NCBI RefSeq assembly: GCF_963675165.1
Contig: NC_087377.1
Coordinates: 306,001-370,000, forward strand
Length of the DNA stretch: 64,000 bases
Direction: 5' to 3'
DNA from: Halichondria panicea
Taxonomy: Eukaryota > Porifera > Demospongiae > Suberitida > Halichondriidae
In this document: positions 12,203 to 24,284 of the stretch, in pieces
Layout of the letters: every line of letters starts with the position of its first letter
How positions within the stretch are numbered: the first letter of the stretch is position 1
Notes under the pieces: generated by a model
Told to the model about the DNA's origin: nothing
What the model saw: only the letters and a program-made list of their open reading frames with translations
Database searches by the model: none
Made by a program: the position numbers and the translations under genes

Positions 12203-12246
12203 ACCCACCCACCCACCCACGCACGCACACACACACACACACACAC
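11868..12246. repeat. CA/CACC microsatellite
   Basis: Almost pure (CA)n with CCCA interruptions and one unique island at about 12001-12030. The open frames across it (Thr/His or Val/Cys) are artefacts of the dinucleotide. Confidence 0.97.
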
Positions 12247-12897
12247 TACTATCTATTTATTTTGACTAATACCTTGTGCTAATTTCTAAGAACCAAAATT
12301 ACATTGTTTTGTGCTTGCCACCTATAGAAAAACCACATAGACCCATCCCCATTATCAGATACTACCACCACAGACAATACAGGCCTGTTCCTAGGCCTTA
12401 TAAATTAAGCCTCCCTCAAGGTCAGATTTAGCTGACACAAGCCATGCACAAGCTAAGTTGAAGTATTACAGCAGCCAATATCAAGTCTAAGACAAGTTCT
12501 ATACTTTATGTCAGCCTTATACCTAAAATGTGAATATAGCTTACAATCAGCATGGCCCCAAGTCAATATTACAATAATTATTCAGTATACTAGTTGTTCT
12601 GAATGCAACAGATGAATGGGGAGGGTTGGTGTACCGTTAAAGACTCTTTAACCCATCATTCTCGACTCTCAAGGTCGGGCATCTGTTTGCTTTTTCTACC
12701 TGTATGCATAGTTTTGTGCTGTTTGCTCTTTTGTTCTCTTTTCCTTTTTTTGTTTTTGCTTTTTGCTTGCCTAACTATAGATAGGATAATACAAGGTCTC
12801 AAAGATCCACCACTAAGTTTACTATACCTAAATATTAAGACATCAGATGCCAACCTTTTAAAGATTAATTTAAGTGAGCATTCCGTTTGAATACCCT

Positions 12898-12899
<2 letters not shown>

Positions 12900-12964
<65 letters not shown>

Positions 12965-12997
12965 CCCCCCACACACACACACACCCTCCCCCCCCCC

Positions 12998-13030
<33 letters not shown>

Positions 13031-13045
13031 CACACACACACACAG
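12900..13045. repeat. CA microsatellite with two C-runs
   Basis: (CA)n interrupted by poly-C tracts at about 12961-12970 and 12986-13000. Confidence 0.95.
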
Positions 13046-13080
13046 GATGTGGTTTTTGCTAACAGGTTACACAGCTTGGT

Positions 13081-13262
13081 GTAGAATGGAATGTGTGTGG
13101 GACTTGGATAGCATATCTATTCCACATTCTACCACAGGTAATATTGGGGTCTACAAAACACGTAATTGTACCACAACCATTTGTCTTACGAAAACATTGA
13201 AGGTATCAATGGAACCGGTATAGCTTGCTCTATTGATGTGCAAATTTGACCTTGATACACCA
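13081..13262. repeat. Dispersed repeat B, copy 1
   Basis: Related copies are at about 13740-13930, 14518-14590 (3' part only) and 14617-14775. Shared words include TGTACCACAACCA, GGTATCAATGGAACCGG and TTAGGTATGGGATTTCTA. The last word lies at the stop codon of the ankyrin gene. Confidence 0.8.
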
Positions 13263-13288
13263 TATGAACTCGAATATATGCACTAGCA

Positions 13289-13580
<292 letters not shown>

Positions 13581-13740
13581 CGCTTGTGCATGCGCACCGA
13601 GGCATAATAATTATGTCATGTAACACATAAAGTACATTATTATATATTGCAATAGTGATTCAGAAAACTCTCCGATTTATATAACAGTAGACGCACCCAC
13701 ACAAGTGCTAGTGATCGATGTATTTATAAGCCAAGTAGTA

Positions 13741-13929
13741 GAATGGAATGTGCGTGGGAGCTACTAACATTCCAGGTATTATTGGGGTCTACAAAACGTG
13801 TAATTGTACCACAACCAATTGTCCTACAAAAACAACGAAGGTATCAATGGAACCGGCATGGCTTGCTCTATTGGTATGCAAAGTTTGAACTTACTATACC
13901 AATATTTGTGGAAATTAGGTATGGGATTT
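13741..13929. repeat. Dispersed repeat B, copy 2
   Basis: Aligned to 13081-13262 and 14617-14775. Its right end overlaps the terminal exon of the ankyrin gene. Confidence 0.75.
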
Positions 13930-15735
13930 CTAGTGACACATACTTGGTTCAGGAGTGGAGGGTTTTTGAGACTTGAGATAGTCAGCAACTTCAGTGCGAC
14001 CATACTCTACTGCCAGGTCAAGAGGAGTCTCGCCACCATTATCAGTCACATCTAGACAGGTAAGGGACAGAGATCTTGTAGTATTACTGACAGCATTGAA
14101 CATTACCGTTACCATGCAGGATGACTACATTATTTTATTATCATGTACCAACAGTGTATTGTATTGCAGTTGCCATGACGATACAACTGCAGGTACACTG
14201 ATTGTTTCATTACATGCACATTGAACCACATTAATATATTCACGGGTTGTCTATCAGAGGATCTAATGAAACAGTACCCACTACGGAAATCACTCACCAA
14301 CATCACACTTTAGTTCCTCAACTAGGTATTTCACTAGTTGTATATGTCCTTCCAGACAAGCCATGTGCAGTGGTGTTTGGCCCAACCTGTTCCTCACATC
14401 TGTGTGTGGTGATCCTCAATATACTCAATAATTAAGTGAGATATGTTATTATAGACTATAGACTCAAAATTGCGGAAAAATAAAACAAGCCTATACAAAT
14501 AGAAATAGTTGGTCTTATTAATATTGGTATACAAAGTTTGAACGTGATACACGACTGTGTGCGGAAGTTAGGTATGGGATTTCTAGTGACGAGTTTAACT
14601 TCAGCCATGTACGTAAGTGTATAGTGGTCAAGATGGACCAAACATGTCATTGTACCACAACCACTTGTCGTACAGAGAAAGTAAAGGTAGCAGAGGAAAG
14701 GGCATGCCTTGTTCTATTGGTGCACCAATTTCGAGCTTGATACACCACTGTTTGTGGAAATTAGGTATGGGATTTCTAAAGCGCATACAGAAATGCCTGA
14801 GTCCTGTTACTATTATCCCTCACATCTGTTGTGGAACAAAGTTCAGCTATCACATATATTTTTAACAGATATTACTATGGCAACCGTATAGCAAATGTTT
14901 ATGTATTTCAAACAAGTGTACGTACATTGCAAATAATTATTCGAAATTGAAATGTTGAAATGTAACACTATTAAACTTTCCGCTGTATGCATGGTATGAA
15001 AACTTCACATACACAACGACTACTTACCAGTGCTACAACTACTACATCGCAAATAATTATTATACTACGCGAAATTACTGACACAATTGATATTGCTACA
15101 CAGTACATGTATATAATTCAGATACCATAATGATATGGAGAAACAATTACAATACACAAATAATTATAATGACTACTTACCAGTGCTACACCCGACCTCC
15201 TTCAAGTACTGCACCACCTCTTTATGACCTCCCCAGCATGCATGGTGAAGTGGAGTCCAGTTGGTCGCCCCATCACCTTTATCAGTACGAGCTCCATGAG
15301 TAACAAGTGTCTTCACAATCTCAAGGTAGCCCTTCCAGCAAGCAAAGTGTAATGGAGGCGCCGCCAACTCATCACTCCAGTAGAGCTGGTGGTTGGGGTC
15401 TGCCCCCTGTCCCAACAGGGACCTAACTTTGGTGACGTCATTATTGACTACAGCCCGCAATAAGTCCCTGGCTAGCTTCTTTTGAGCACTGTACAAAATA
15501 GATGGTTGGGGGGTCAGTCATACAGAGAATTACTTGATATGTGTATATAGTTTATACAAGTGACACCATGCACATATCCAGCTGTCACTTTGCTGTACAG
15601 TGTTCCACCTCTGATCATAGCCTGCTCTGACTCTACTAATGGAATGAGCCTCCCTCCATGCAATCACAAGGTGCTACCATGAGTAGTAATTATAGTCTAC
15701 ATGTTCACTCACTCTGAATCTTGTTCAGTAGCCAT
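13930..15735 (-). CDS. Small ankyrin-repeat protein, complete, 4 exons
   Basis: Exons 15735-15713, 15488-15181, 14399-14298 and 14051-13930 join in frame to 184 residues plus stop. Start is ATG at 15735-15733 (MATEQDS), with a GTGAGT donor after 23 bases. Stop is TAG at 13932-13930. Five ankyrin units are visible: a first degenerate one (LLRAVVNNDVTKVRSLL), then APPLHFACWKGYLEIVK, TPLHHACWGGHKEVVQYL, TPLHMACLEGHIQLVKYL and TPLDLAVEYGRTEVADYL. No other domain, signal peptide or membrane segment is seen. It is probably a cytoplasmic scaffold or inhibitor-like adaptor, as other short ankyrin proteins are; the partner is unknown. The neighbour on the same strand is the kinase fragment at 16090-17222, 355 bp upstream. 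The last exon ends inside a copy of dispersed repeat B, which supplies the stop. Confidence 0.88.
14617..14775. repeat. Dispersed repeat B, copy 3 (intronic)
   Basis: The copy lies in the intron between ankyrin exons 2 and 3. A 3' fragment of the same repeat is at 14518-14590 in that intron. Confidence 0.75.
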
Positions 15736-16089
15736 TGAAGCTTTGTTCAAACTCTGTCAAATTCTCCCCTTGAATTGTTTCTCAGTAAGCGAAGTGCATG
15801 CCACATGCATGCACCCTCTTTCTGTATTTCAAGGGCCCTTCCGGCCACAAAAACCCACATGATTAATTGCAATTGTAAAAGCATAAAAATCCATTTATAA
15901 TAGCACAGATGTACAGTCAATAGTCGAGTCATGTGATCCTACTACACACAAAACAACACTTATAATAATACTAAACACACAGAAAAATAAATATTAAAAT
16001 TCAGCTAAAAGGAACTGCTCCAAATTGATCTACAGTTGTCATTGTCGGCGTAACCTTTGAACCCTCCAAACAAATCTCGTCTTGCATTG

Positions 16090-16181
16090 TCAGCAGATTA
16101 TGAGTGGGCGGGGTAGAGGAACGTCCGTCAAAAATGAAGTGCTACCAAAGTCATCCGTAGGAAATGGACTGCCAGTCTGTG

Positions 16182-16220
<39 letters not shown>

Positions 16221-17013
16221 TGTGTGTGTGTGTGTGAGGGGTGGGAGGTTCAATAAGCAGTATATAGAGTGGAGTGTGTCTATTGTAGTCACCCTCTATA
16301 ATACAGCCAGGTTTGATAAGGGACCCAGAGTCAGCCTCTGCTGTATAATCAATAAGCCAGATTAATGTTCCCCAAAGTCTCCATAGCATGTGTTTGGACC
16401 TGTGTTAGCAGACCACCCTCTATAATACAGCCACTGTTGGTCTACCCACCACTATACATACACAGGGTATACTAATAGTAAGGTACTCACAAAGACATTA
16501 GTGACATGGTTGGTGGTTCCTGTGATCCTGGACACCACCTCACACACTTGCCAGATACTGGGACGAAGCTCAGGGTCAGAGGTCAACAGATAGCCTACAA
16601 AGGGGACAATGATATACGTATCATTATAATAATAGAGCAATACACTTGAGGCTGGCAGAATATCATAGCACCTGTAGCTAGTGTGTGTTCTCAAAGTTAG
16701 CTCTGAAAACAGGTTCATTTCACAAAGAAAAAACTCACTATCAATAGTCTTTATAATTATAGTCTTAAAGTTAACATAATTATGCGTAAAGCTGGCTACA
16801 TTTCACTAGGATGTGTGTGTGTGGGTGTGGTCTCACCTCTCAAGTTGTGCAGGTCTTGTGTGTAGGGAGAGTCTTCAGGAATGCTGTACTGAGCACTGCT
16901 AGAGGGTTGTCACTAAATGGGGGAGAATACACGTGCCATTAGAGCAACATACTTAAGCTGGCAGAATAAGATAGTCTTTAGGGAAATTTATACATATACC
17001 CAGTGATTACATT

Positions 17014-17053
<40 letters not shown>

Positions 17054-17222
17054 CGTGCGTGCGTGTGTGTGTGTGTGTGTGTGTGTGCGTGGTCTCACCT
17101 CTCAGGTCTTGTGTGTAAGGAGAGTCTTCAGGAATGCTGTACTGAGCACTGACTATGGCTAGAGGGTTGTCACCAAATGGAGTATCCATGAAGAACAGCT
17201 TGAACAGTAGTACGCCCAGTGC
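16090..17222 (-). CDS. NAK-family (AAK1/BIKE/GAK-like) protein kinase, C-terminal end only
   Basis: Exons 17222-17099, 16594-16491 and 16176-16090 (stop TGA) splice in frame to 104 residues. The first reads ALGVLLFKLFFMDTPFGD then AIVSAQYSIPED, the subdomain IX-X pattern of AAK1/GAK kinases (ALGC.LYKL...PFGE...I..G...IP). The second has SDPELRPSIWQVCEVV, the subdomain XI arginine motif. The third is a short tail. Family members regulate clathrin adaptors, but the sponge-type gene could differ. The catalytic-loop and DFG exons were not found upstream (17223-18990), so the gene is partial or broken here. A catalytic-loop exon of the same family occurs 35 kb away at 52963-52815. Confidence 0.75.
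16187..16237. repeat. GT microsatellite
   Basis: (GT)n with one GGG interruption, just upstream of the last kinase exon's acceptor. Confidence 0.95.
16837..16920 (-). pseudogene. Duplicated kinase exon with a 7-bp deletion
   Basis: The block repeats most of exon 17222-17099 (CCTCTAGC..CAGTGCTCAGTACAGC) and ends at the same AGAG/GTGAGACC donor. A 7-bp loss shifts its frame. It retains 9 bases (CACAACTTG) before the donor that the downstream intact copy lacks. Adjacent intron sequence is duplicated too (about 16625 versus 16940). Confidence 0.75.
17020..17092. repeat. GT/GC microsatellite
   Basis: (GT)n with an inner TGCG block. It abuts the donor of kinase exon 17222-17099. Confidence 0.95.
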
Positions 17223-17229
17223 CTGTGTG

Positions 17230-19740
17230 TGGGCGGGTGTGTGTTGTGTGAGGGTGTGATATTATTAGATTCGTCTCATTGAAATGAGTATCACAAGTAA
17301 ACGTGTTTATACTTAACATGTTCAGTAAACGTAATCATCCCCACATTTCACAGTACTATTACACAAACGCCGACATTCACAAAATGGAAACCTTATTACA
17401 GAAAACACAAGTCAACCACTTAGCTACAGTGTACACAGTGGGACCACACATAAAGAGGAAATTTCGCCCCTTTCAGCCTTGTTTCCCAGTAAACATAATC
17501 ATTGCTCAGATCCTCCCCCTTTCAGAGAGGTGTCACATTCCACCCCTTTCACAGTAAACAAAGCAATTTGGTAGAATGTCATTGAAAGGTCATAATTAGT
17601 GAAAGGTCACCTCCAATAGTGTACCACATGTCCATACATGCATGGATAAACAATTACACCATACTGTAGTTTATGACAAATGAAATCTCTGAGCCCATGC
17701 CAACTCAGCTAGCTATGACTGCTCAATATTGACCTCCCTCCACCAATAAGGTCTAACACATGGGCAAGCAATACTATCGGGAAATATGAACAAAACAATG
17801 AACCTCGTGATTATTATCAGTAGCCTACAACAGGTGCCGTCTCTACGAAGCATCTCCCCTCACCTCCATCCTTTCATGCATTCATCCATTCTTATCCTAT
17901 AGCACAGCCACTGGACTGGCACATGCTGGCAGCAGATCACATTCACGCTGAGTAGGTAATGGCATATGCTAGGCCTCGTCATAGATAGTGGTATGGCCTC
18001 ATCAACCTTATCTTCAGTGCGGCCTGAGATCGAGGCTAAAAGATCCCCTTCCTCCCACGTTTGTGACTTGTTGCAGTTCACCCACGTAGCATGTCGTGCA
18101 CAGAGTCATGGAGTATGTTCTCAATCTGAATCAAAATCAGTGGAAATAATTATAATCATGTGAGCTTAAATGCTTGGTAATATTGAATAACCGTGATTTC
18201 AATGGATTGTACAGGCCTTGAAATACAAAAATACGCTCGCAAAATAGCGTTAATTTATTTCTAGCTCTACGGTATCATAAACTATTGGATAGAGCTATTG
18301 GATGATACTTTATAGTCTAAAATGAGTATAATAAATTATGTAATTGGAGGGGGGCAACACATTGAGAGGCATTATCACCTGATCATGATCATACAGTATA
18401 GGTAGTTGTCACCTGAGCTGAAACGGTACTTGCTGACACAGCAGACACTGGACTGAGTGACAACAGAGCCACACAATTCGTTGAGGTGTCCTGTACCTGG
18501 GGGATAGCAAACACAGGGGTCAAAGTGCACAGAATTGCAGGAGAGTTTGTAGCCATTTCAGCTTGTTGAGATTCAGTAGCAGTATGCAGTATGCAGTAAG
18601 CTGTGCAAATTAATGATAGGCTTTTCAAAGAAGTTCTACTGAAAATTAATAAGTCATCAATTATTATTGTCTAGTAATATTAAAGGTAGCGCTCACCTTT
18701 CCCCTGAGTCAGAGTGTTGGTCCATTGTGTCCAGTGCACCGTGCTAGCTAGTAGGACCACTCCAATGGATGTGCTTTCAGAGTATTAGAACTGCACCAAA
18801 TGGTCAGTGGGTAATGATCGTCAAACCATTAGACAAAATATGTTTCATTTTGTAGATTTGATGACCTTTACCAGATACGCTCACACACAAGACAAAGAAG
18901 GCTGGTGAGGAAAAGCATTCACTTGTCCTTCCCTCTAGGAGCTTCCACAAGGCTGGATATCTGGTGGATACTCCTCCAAAAGACCAGCAGCAATGGATCA
19001 CAAGGCAAAGAGCATTGCAGCGAGTACAAGTGAGTGGCTAGTCATGATCAAAAGTGGACCACCTAGTATAGTGTATAGGCTGCTTTAGATGACTGGCATT
19101 CAATATCTGCTAATAGATATCATTACTAGTGATCAAACTATACAGCCTCTGTATCAAATGCATCCATTGCTACACATTTGTTGACCCGTTACTTCATTTC
19201 GTACAGTGATGGAGAGCACGAGAGGGGCGGAGTCAGTGACAAGTTGCTATGACAACATATGATGGAGGACTTACAAGGTGACACTGTGGAGTTTGCGTAC
19301 AACCCATTGGACGTCTTGCAGTGCAAATAAAGGAACACAATTAAGAAATAGTGAGTACTGCCGCGTGCAGAGTGTGACTCTTTCCCCCACTAGAACTGTG
19401 ATCTGAGCATGTCATGTGATAGGCCTTGTCTAGAGCTACAGAATGCATCTCTTAGTTTTGATATTGATTGCTTTTTAGTGAAGTTATGACCTCCTGAAAG
19501 TTGCTTAAATTATACATTTTATGGGGAAAGCGTTGTGTTAAATCAGGCCTAAGTTTGAGAGCCCCATAACTTGTGTCAGTCTCCAAGATAATGTGTGTAT
19601 TTAGTAGTACTACAAGACTGTACATACACTATCAATTATTGCAGCTCAAGTTGATTTGAAGAAATAAAAATGTTTAAGATAATAATTGTTATGGTACAAT
19701 TATCTACTAGTGATTGAGTGGTCTGATTGTTCTCTCACTT
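17230..19740. other. Mostly non-coding; weak exon candidates on both strands
   Basis: A minus-strand open stretch at about 18560-18410 encodes a Ser/Thr/Val-rich segment (DTSTNCVALLSLSPVS) ending at a GTGACA donor. On the plus strand ATG at 18992 (MDHKAKSIAAST) reaches a GTGAGT donor near 19030. An exon-like piece after a GTACAG acceptor near 19208 would add MMESTRGAESV and a stop, giving a very short peptide. Neither is supported by a known domain. A block at about 19300-19440 is repeated at about 19785-19915. Confidence 0.3.
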
Positions 19741-19745
19741 GTTAG

Positions 19746-19820
19746 ATTCGTGAGGGTCAGTTGTTCACTCTGTTGGATGCTAATGATGATCCACCCATTG
19801 GACGTCAGAGAAAATACTAA
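19746..19820 (+). other. Short terminal-exon candidate at the array edge, copy 1
   Basis: After a GTTAG acceptor the frame reads IREGQLFTLLDANDD and PPIGRQ and then stops. The same exon with two changed residues and a longer tail is at 38816-38899. Both copies sit just before the minisatellite arrays, with the same upstream 100 bp. The protein is not recognised. Confidence 0.4.
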
Positions 19821-19952
19821 GAAACAGTGAGTACTGCCGCGTGCAGAGTGTGACTCTTTCCCTGACCAAACTTTGATCTGAGCATATTCATGTGATAGGC
19901 CTTATCTAACAGTGCTTGGAATAGTTATTCGCTGTACTCCCCCCTAGTGTTT

Positions 19953-22735
19953 ACATTCCCGTGGGTGGGTTCAATTCACTAGCAATAGTTTTGCGTTCCC
20001 GTGAGTGGGTTCAATTCACTAGCAATAGTTTTGCGTTCCCGTGAGTGGTCACTAGCAATAGTTTTGCGTTCCCGTGAGTGGGTTCAATTCACTAGCAATA
20101 GTTTTAAGTTCCCGTGAGTGGTCACTAGCAATAGTTTTGCGTTCCCATGAGTGGGTTCAATTCACTAGCAATAGTTTTGAGTTCCCGTGGGTGGGTTCAA
20201 TCACTAGCAATAGTTTTAAGTTCTCGTGAGTGGTCACTAGCAATAGTTTTGCGTTCCCATGAGTGGGTTCAATTCACTAGCAATAGTTTTAAGTTCCCTT
20301 GAGTGGTCACTAGCAATAGTTTTGCGTTCCCGTGGGTGGGTTCAATTCACTAGCAATAGTTTTGCATTCCCTTGGGTGGGTTCAATTCACTAGCAATAGT
20401 TTTACGTTCCCGTGAGTGGGTTCAATTCACTAGCAATAGTTTTACGTTCCCGTGAGTGGGTTCAATTCACTAGCAATAGTTTTAAGTTCCCGTGAGTGGG
20501 TTCAATTCACTAGCAATAGTTTTACGTTCCCGTGAGTGGGTTCAATTCACTAGCAATAGTTTTGCGTTCCCGTGAGTGGGTTCAATTCACTAGGTGAGTG
20601 GGTTCAATTCACTAGCAATAGTTTTGCATTCCCTTGGGTGGGTTCAATTCACTAGCAATAGTTTTACGTTCCCGTGAGTGGGTTCAATTCACTAGCAATA
20701 GTTTTAAGTTCCCGTGAGTGGGTTCAATTCACTAGCAATAGTTTTACGTTCCCGTGAGTGGGTTCAATTCACTAGCAATAGTTTTGCGTTCCCGTGAGTG
20801 GGTTCAATTCACTAGCAATAGTTTTGCGTTCCCGTGGGTGGGTTCAATTCACTAGCAATAGTTTTGCATTCCCTTGGGTGGGTTCAATTCACTAGCAATA
20901 GTTTTGCGTTCCCGTGAGTGGGTTCAATTCACTAGCAATAGTTTTAAGTTCCCGTGAGTGGGTTCAATTCACTAGCAATAGTTTTACGTTCCCGTGAGTG
21001 GGTTCAATTCACTAGCAATAGTTTTGCGTTCCCGTGAGTGGGTTCAATTCACTAGGTGAGTGGGTTCAATTCACTAGCAATAGTTTTGCATTCCCTTGGG
21101 TGGGTTCAATTCACTAGCAATAGTTTTACGTTCCCGTGAGTGGGTTCAATTCACTAGCAATAGTTTTAAGTTCCCGTGAGTGGGTTCAATTCACTAGCAA
21201 TAGTTTTACGTTCCCGTGAGTGGGTTCAATTCACTAGCAATAGTTTTGCGTTCCCGTGAGTGGGTTCAATTCACTAGCAATAGTTTTGCATTCCCTTGAG
21301 TGGGTTCAATTCACTAGCAATAGTTTTACTTTCCCGTGAGTGGGTTCAATTCACTAGCAATAGTTTTAAGTTCCCGTGAGTGGGTTCAATTCACTAGCAA
21401 TAGTTTTGCGTTCCCGTGAGTGGGTTCAATTCACTAGCAATAGTTTTGCGTTCCCGTGAGTGGGTTCAATTCACTAGCAATAGTTTTGCGTTCCCGTGGG
21501 TGGGTTCAATTCACTAGCAATAGTTTTGCGTTCCCGTGGGTGGGTTCAATTCGCTAGCAATAGTTTTGCGTTCTCGTGAGTGGGTTCAATTCACTAGCAA
21601 TAGTTTTAAGTTCTCGTGAGTGGTCACTAGCAATAGTTTTGCGTTCCCGTGGGTGGGTTCAATTCACTAGCAATAGTTTTGTGTTCCCGTGGGTGGGTTC
21701 AATTCACTAGCAATAGTTTTAAGTTCCCGTGAGTGGTCACTAGCAATAGTTTTGCGTTACCGTGGATGGGTTCAATTCACTAGCAATAGTTTTGCGTTCT
21801 CGTGAGTGGGTTCAATTCACTAGCAATAGTTTTGCATTCCTTTGAGTGGGTTCAATTCACTAGCAATAGTTTTACGTTCCCGTGAGTGGGTTCAATTCAC
21901 TAGCAATAGTTTTAAGTTCCCGTGAGTGGGTTCAATTCACTAGCAATAGTTTTGCGTTCCCATGGGTGGGTTCAATTCACCAACAATAGTTTTACGTTCC
22001 CGTGAGTGGGTTCAATTCACTAGCAATAGTTTTAAGTTCTCGTGAGTGGTCACTAGCAATAGTTTTGCGTTCCTGTGGGTGGGTTCAATTCACTACCAAT
22101 AGTTTTTCGTTCCCGTGAGTGGGTTCAATTCACTAGCAATATTTTTAAGTTCCCGTGAGTGGTCACTAGCAATAGTTTTGCGTTCCCGTGGGTGGGTTCA
22201 ATTCACTAATAATAGTTTTGCTTTCTCGTGAGTGGGTTCAATTCACTAGCAATAGTTTTGCAATCCCTTGAGTGGGTTCAATTCACTAGCAATAGTTTAC
22301 GTTCCCGTGAGTGGGTTCAATTCACTAGCAATAGTTTTAAGTTCCCGTGAGTGGGTTCAATTCGCTAGCAATAGTTTTGCATTCCCTTGAGTGGGTTCAA
22401 TTCACTAGCAATAGTTTTACGTTCCCGTGGGTGGATTCAATTCACTAGCAATAGTTTCAAGTTTCCGTGAGTGGGTTAAATTCACTAGCAATAGTTTTAC
22501 GTTCCCGTTAGTGGGTTCAATTCACTAGCAATAATTTTGCGTTCCCGTCAGTGGGTTCAATTCACTAGCAATAGTTTTGCGTTCCCGTGAGTGGGTTCAA
22601 TTCACTATAGCAATAGTTTTAAGTTCCCGTGAGTGGTCACTAGCAATAGTTTTGCGTTCCCATGAGTGGGTTCAATTCACTAGCAATAGTTTTACGTTCC
22701 CGTGAGTGGGTTCAATTCACTAGCAATAGTTTTAC
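19953..22735. repeat. 40-bp minisatellite array 1, about 70 units
   Basis: Basic unit: GCGTTCCCGTGAGTGGGTTC followed by AATTCACTAGCAATAGTTTT. Shorter 33-bp variants lack GTTCAATTC (GAGTGGTCACTAGC). Variant positions (GCG/ACG/AAG, GAG/GGG, CCCG/CCTT) are arranged in patterns. A truncated unit CACTAGGTGAGTGGG occurs at 20590 and 21050, marking a higher-order repeat of about 460 bp. No spacers or Cas genes: it is a satellite, not a CRISPR array. Confidence 0.97.
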
Positions 22736-22960
22736 GTGTTTTGTAGTTTGTGCTTTTTGCGCTGTACTCTCCCCTTGCATGTGTGACTGTGTTTTGTAGT
22801 TTGTGCTTTTTGCGCTGTACTCCTCCCTTGCATGTGTTACTGTGTTTTGTAGTTTGTGCTTTTTGCGCTGTACTCCCCCCCTTGCATGTGTGACTGTGTT
22901 TTGTAGTTTGTGTGCTTTTTGCGCTGTACTCCCCCCTTGCATGTGTGACTGTGTTTAGTC
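22736..22960. repeat. 50-53-bp minisatellite, 4-5 units, after array 1
   Basis: Units contain TTTGTAGTTTGTGCTTTTTG and CGCTGTACTCCCCCCTTGC. The same family is at 38947-39322 and 42855-42985, with single diverged units near 23545 and 23775. Confidence 0.93.
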
Positions 22961-24270
22961 ACTAGCAATAGTTTTACGTTCCCATGAGTGGAGGTTCAAT
23001 AATTCACAACAGCTGCATTGTACCTCCTTGTTTTGTGTTTTTATGCAAGTCCACTGAATGCGCCAGCGAAAGCTTAGGTTTTCTGAATGCTTAGAAACAG
23101 ACCTTTCAAATGATATCATATTTTTTTGATATTTGCCAATTTAGTCCCCATGGTCCGAGGTCTAAAAATAACAAATTCAGGGCCCGGATGAAATATTGGA
23201 TTGAAACACATCATTTGAAATGTATTTTTCTAAGCTTTCGGAATATTATAAAATTTTTGACATGGATCAACTGTTATGGCTGTTGAAAGACCCACCTTCC
23301 GTTTAATTCGTGAATCTTTTTCGGCTGTCATAACTTAAATTCTGTGGATCGAAAGTCAAAAATGTTATGGTTTTCTGAATGCTTAGAAACAGACCTTTTA
23401 AATGGTATGGGTGGGTTAGGGTTAGGCTCCCGTGAGTGGACTGAATGCGCCAGCAAAAGTCTTAGGCTCCCGCGAGTTGGCTGAATGCGCCACGAAAATA
23501 ACCCCACGAAAATTACCCGCTATATATACGATAGTTGGATGTTTTTTATGCGCTGTACTCCCCCCTTGTGTTGTATTTTTTATGTGAGTGCGCTAAATGC
23601 ACCAGCGAAAGTCTTAGGCTCTCGCGAGTTGGCTGAATGCACCAGCAAAAGTCTTAGGCTCTCGCAAGTTGGGCTGAATGCGCTAGCGAACGTCTTAGGC
23701 TCTCGCGAGAGGGCTGAATGCACCACGAAAATGACCCGCTATACGATAGTTGGAATAGTTAGTATTTTTTATGCACTGTACTCCCCCCTTGCATGTGTGA
23801 CGGTGTTTTGGGTTAGTTAGTGTTCACTTCTCTATAATTACATACATGCATTAATTTGGGTGACAATTTGTGGGACATTATGATCATTGACGTGTGCAAT
23901 AAATGATGTATATATACTGTGTGTGTGTGCAGGACTGAACACCAGCCCCCGGCATGTATCATAAGGGACGCTGTACAGAGATGTTAGGGCAAGTTCCTTT
24001 AATTAGATCGAGATATTGTAATTATTTCCTTCTTCCAGGTTGTCGGTGGCTAAACGTGCTTATAGTTGCCATGGAGATGGAGATGGTAATTGACTGAAGT
24101 CATGTACCTACCTCTCGATAGAAGGAAACAAGGATTTGTCAATAATTATAGTACTGTGATAAATAAATGTTTTGTCAACTTCGATTCTCTAAGATCATAA
24201 TTATTCATAACTATAATTATACTATTGTTCTTGTTCTTACAAAACTTTAAATTATGTTACGTTGTTTCAT
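22961..24270. other. Non-coding tail of array 1
   Basis: The tail holds diverged satellite pieces (CTGAATGCGCCAGCGAAAG repeats at 23045-23730) and the MITE-B end motif (CACGAAAATTACCCGCTATA) near 23497 and 23727. A short plus-strand exon-like piece follows a GTGCAG site at 23931 and soon meets a stop. No gene is supported. Confidence 0.5.
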
Positions 24271-24284
24271 ATTAATTATATATC

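Noticed and set aside
11833..12282. Thr/His and Val/Cys rich open frames
   Set aside because: Pure CA/GT microsatellite translation.
19953..22735. CRISPR-like array
   Set aside because: Units are contiguous 40-bp satellites without unique spacers, in an intron-bearing eukaryotic window.
22712..22942. QRKKHKLQNTVTHA repeat frame (also 38777-39308 and 42812-43000)
   Set aside because: Minus-strand translation of the 50-53-bp minisatellite; units shift frame between copies.
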